Source of the DNA: Candidatus Omnitrophica bacterium CG02_land_8_20_14_3_00__42_8
Lineage (GTDB): Bacteria; Omnitrophota; Gorgyraeia; Gorgyraeales; Gorgyraeaceae
Direction of reading: 5' to 3'
Assembly (NCBI GenBank): GCA_002780805.1
Contig: PEUD01000148.1
Coordinates: 1-7,046 of the forward strand
DNA length: 7,046 nt
Position numbers and translations under genes: made by a program. Below the pieces are notes generated by a model, which was not told the DNA's origin, searched no databases, and worked only from the letters and a program-made list of their open reading frames with translations. Positions 5,707 through 7,046 of this stretch are shown here, piece by piece (position 1 is the first letter of the stretch; each line of letters opens with the position of its first letter).

Positions 5707-6841
5707 TGATAATCATTATATATAGAGGTATTAAGCGCTCCCAATCTTTTAAAACGGGTTGGTATCCTTTGGCCGCCAGCATTGCCTTGATCTCTTCCAC
5801 ATTTCTTGTATCTGAAATTTCAAATTGAGGCACATTAAATCCCTCATGAGATTCTATGGTATGGCCTCCTACTTTGGTAGAGGAGCCTGCTGACATGCGG
5901 GTAATGCCGAGCGGCAGAAGGCCTTCTCTAAGTTTAGAACTTTCCCGTGTTGATATGGTAATTCCGAGCCGCGGTAGAAAAATTCTCAAAGCAATAATTA
6001 TCTGCGCTATATTTCTATTACTGATAACGCATGGTATTTTAAAATCTCCAACATGAGGCCTGAGCCTTGGTACTGACGCCCCTATTTCTACGTCATAAAA
6101 TTTATCCTGAAGATATTTCGCGTGAAGCCCCATAAAGAAAATCTCTCTTCGCCAATCATTCAGCCCCAATAAAACTCCTATATTCACATTCCTGATGCCG
6201 TTCTTTGCGGCTCTTTCCGGGGCATCAAGCCTGAACATATAATCTTTTTTAGGCCCTTGCTTGTGCACCCTGTCGTAAATTATTTCATCATACGTTTCCT
6301 GATACAAGGCCAATCCGTCTACGCCTTCGGCCGCTATCTGGGCATATTCGTTTTCTGTGAGGCCGTATACCTCTATGGATATTGAGCTGAAATATCTTTT
6401 TAATATTTTGACGCAGTCTTTGATGTAGCGCAGCGGACTTTCTTTTTGAGACTCTCCTGTAAGAATTAAAATATGCCTGAGCCCTGTTGATGAAATAAAT
6501 TCAGCTTCCTTTTCCACTTCTTTCAGGTTTAGTCTTTTTCTGGCGATATCATTTCTGGAGTTGAACCCGCAATAGGCGCATTGATTCTCGCAATAATTGG
6601 ACAAATACATCGGCGTGAATAGTTGGATGGTCCTGCCGAAATGCCTTAATGTTAAGTCATGCGCCCTCTGGGCCATATCCTCCAGATAATTTTCTGCAGC
6701 AGGAGAAAGGAGCGCTAAAAACTGGAATTCACTTTGCCTCTCCGCCTCGATCGCTGTCTTGACATCCAGAGGCGAAATATTACAAAAAAGTTTTTCGAGA
6801 GGCAGGTTTTTATATTTTAGGTAAATGTCATAATAACTCAT
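5690..6841 (-). CDS. thiH: 2-iminoacetate synthase ThiH (radical SAM)
   Basis: ThiH cleaves tyrosine by radical SAM chemistry into p-cresol and dehydroglycine (2-iminoacetate), the glycine-derived precursor used by ThiG in anaerobic thiazole synthesis. The [4Fe-4S] motif CENQCAYC gives Cys84, Cys88 and Cys91, one residue offset from the E. coli ligands. Further family blocks are LTGE (128-130 region), RLRPH (about 260) and SAGSSTKVGGH (about 317-327). I chose ATG 6841 because it overlaps the thiG stop as ATGA and gives 383 residues, close to the roughly 377 of E. coli ThiH. The open frame extends 13 codons further to a TTG inside thiG, which I reject. After the conserved KDW (365-367) comes a 16-residue tail, ERLIPLYIMIIIAIVN, strongly hydrophobic and encoded by DNA that also carries the bio promoter and operator. 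No thi terminator is visible before bioB, so some thi transcription may read into bio. Confidence 0.95.
   Translation of the reverse strand: MSYYDIYLKYKNLPLEKLFCNISPLDVKTAIEAERQSEFQFLALLSPAAENYLEDMAQRAHDLTLRHFGRTIQLFTPMYLSNYCENQCAYCGFNSRNDIARKRLNLKEVEKEAEFISSTGLRHILILTGESQKESPLRYIKDCVKILKRYFSSISIEVYGLTENEYAQIAAEGVDGLALYQETYDEIIYDRVHKQGPKKDYMFRLDAPERAAKNGIRNVNIGVLLGLNDWRREIFFMGLHAKYLQDKFYDVEIGASVPRLRPHVGDFKIPCVISNRNIAQIIIALRIFLPRLGITISTRESSKLREGLLPLGITRMSAGSSTKVGGHTIESHEGFNVPQFEISDTRNVEEIKAMLAAKGYQPVLKDWERLIPLYIMIIIAIVN
5702..5720. promoter_or_regulatory. Fur-box-like palindrome over the bioB -35 region
   Basis: The plus strand at 5705-5719 reads AATGATAATCATTAT. This is an uninterrupted 15-base match to positions 4-18 of the classical 19-bp Fur box GATAATGATAATCATTATC; the remaining four edge positions do not match. 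Its centre AATGAT-A-ATCATT (5705-5717) is a perfect 6-1-6 inverted repeat. It overlaps the putative -35 (5701-5706) of the biotin promoter and abuts the BirA operator, a position where a bound repressor would block transcription. Caution: the sequence also codes for Met-Ile-Ile-Ile in the ThiH tail and lies in AT-rich DNA, so chance is possible. Other Fur-family or DtxR-like regulators could equally use it. Confidence 0.35.
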
Positions 6842-7046
6842 CTTAAGAATCCGGTAAGGGGCGAAGACGGAGCCGCGCAAATTCTAGTGGAAGAAAGGCC
6901 TGCGAGATATGCGGCCCTCCCTGCGATAACCGCCTCCTTAAACGCCTTTGCCATATTGGCTGGATCATTGGCTATGGCAATGGCGGTATTAACAAGCACT
7001 CCAGCGCATCCCATCTCCATGCATTCGCAGGCATCAGAAGGCCTGC
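6838..7046 (-). CDS. thiG: Thiazole synthase ThiG, C-terminal 68 residues (partial, 5' end off the window)
   Basis: ThiG forms the thiazole phosphate of thiamine from 1-deoxyxylulose-5-phosphate, dehydroglycine and ThiS-thiocarboxylate in the cytoplasm. Only the C-terminal part of the TIM barrel is present, because the frame runs open to the right edge. Visible family signatures are RPSDA near the edge, the GVLVNTAIA strand and loop, the DP..MAKAF..AV.AGRAA.LAG helix, and the terminal SSPLTGFL typical of ThiG. An internal ATG at 7020 could be mistaken for a start, but the ThiG match continues upstream of it, so the gene is cut by the window rather than short. The TGA stop overlaps the thiH start as ATGA. 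The neighbour thiH supplies dehydroglycine, so the two are functionally and probably translationally coupled. Any TPP riboswitch would lie outside the window. Confidence 0.95.
   Translation of the reverse strand, partial: RPSDACECMEMGCAGVLVNTAIAIANDPANMAKAFKEAVIAGRAAYLAGLSSTRICAAPSSPLTGFLR

Noticed and set aside
6842..6880. Upstream extension of ThiH by 13 residues from a TTG
   Set aside because: The extension lies within thiG coding sequence; the ATGA overlap at 6838-6841 and the family length favour ATG 6841.

Overview
The window carries the end of a thiamine operon followed by a complete biotin operon, all on the minus strand and read from the right edge to the left. In transcription order the genes are thiG (C-terminal part only, cut by the right edge), thiH, bioB, bioF, a bioH-like alpha/beta hydrolase gene, bioC, bioD and bioA. 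There are no tRNA or rRNA genes, no CRISPR array and no complete mobile element. The plus-strand ORFs all lie opposite these genes and look like shadows.

The biotin genes cover the whole classical BioC/BioH pathway. BioC masks malonyl-ACP as a methyl ester, fatty acid synthesis extends it, the BioH-like esterase releases pimeloyl-ACP, and BioF, BioA, BioD and BioB then make KAPA, DAPA, dethiobiotin and biotin. The genes are tightly packed: thiG/thiH share ATGA, and bioB/bioF, bioF/bioH, bioH/bioC and bioD/bioA overlap by 8 to 26 nt. The exception is the 47-nt bioC-bioD gap, which holds a strong hairpin and a 12-bp motif present three times in frame.

Control of the bio genes is visible. Between thiH and bioB is a perfect 9-bp inverted repeat with a 14-bp spacer (TTGTAAACT/AGTTTACAA), matching the BirA operator pattern. 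It covers the -10 of a plausible sigma-70 promoter. Immediately upstream, over the -35, is a Fur-box-like palindrome. Both sites overlap the last codons of thiH, whose product has an unusual hydrophobic C-terminal tail there.

The organism is probably an anaerobic bacterium of moderately low GC. ThiH (the oxygen-sensitive radical-SAM alternative to the oxidase ThiO) and a BioB lacking the auxiliary-cluster Cys97 of the E. coli enzyme both fit anaerobic life. The exact lineage cannot be fixed from this sequence; an uncultured phylum such as Omnitrophota is only a guess. Left of bioA are 76 non-coding bases with a near-consensus promoter facing out of the window and a motif that resembles flanks of REP-associated (Y1) transposase genes.

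This is mostly ordinary vitamin biosynthesis. The points worth a second look are the BioB cysteine pattern, the stacked regulatory sites inside the thiH end, and the bioC-bioD junction. I found no sign of a new multi-gene system.
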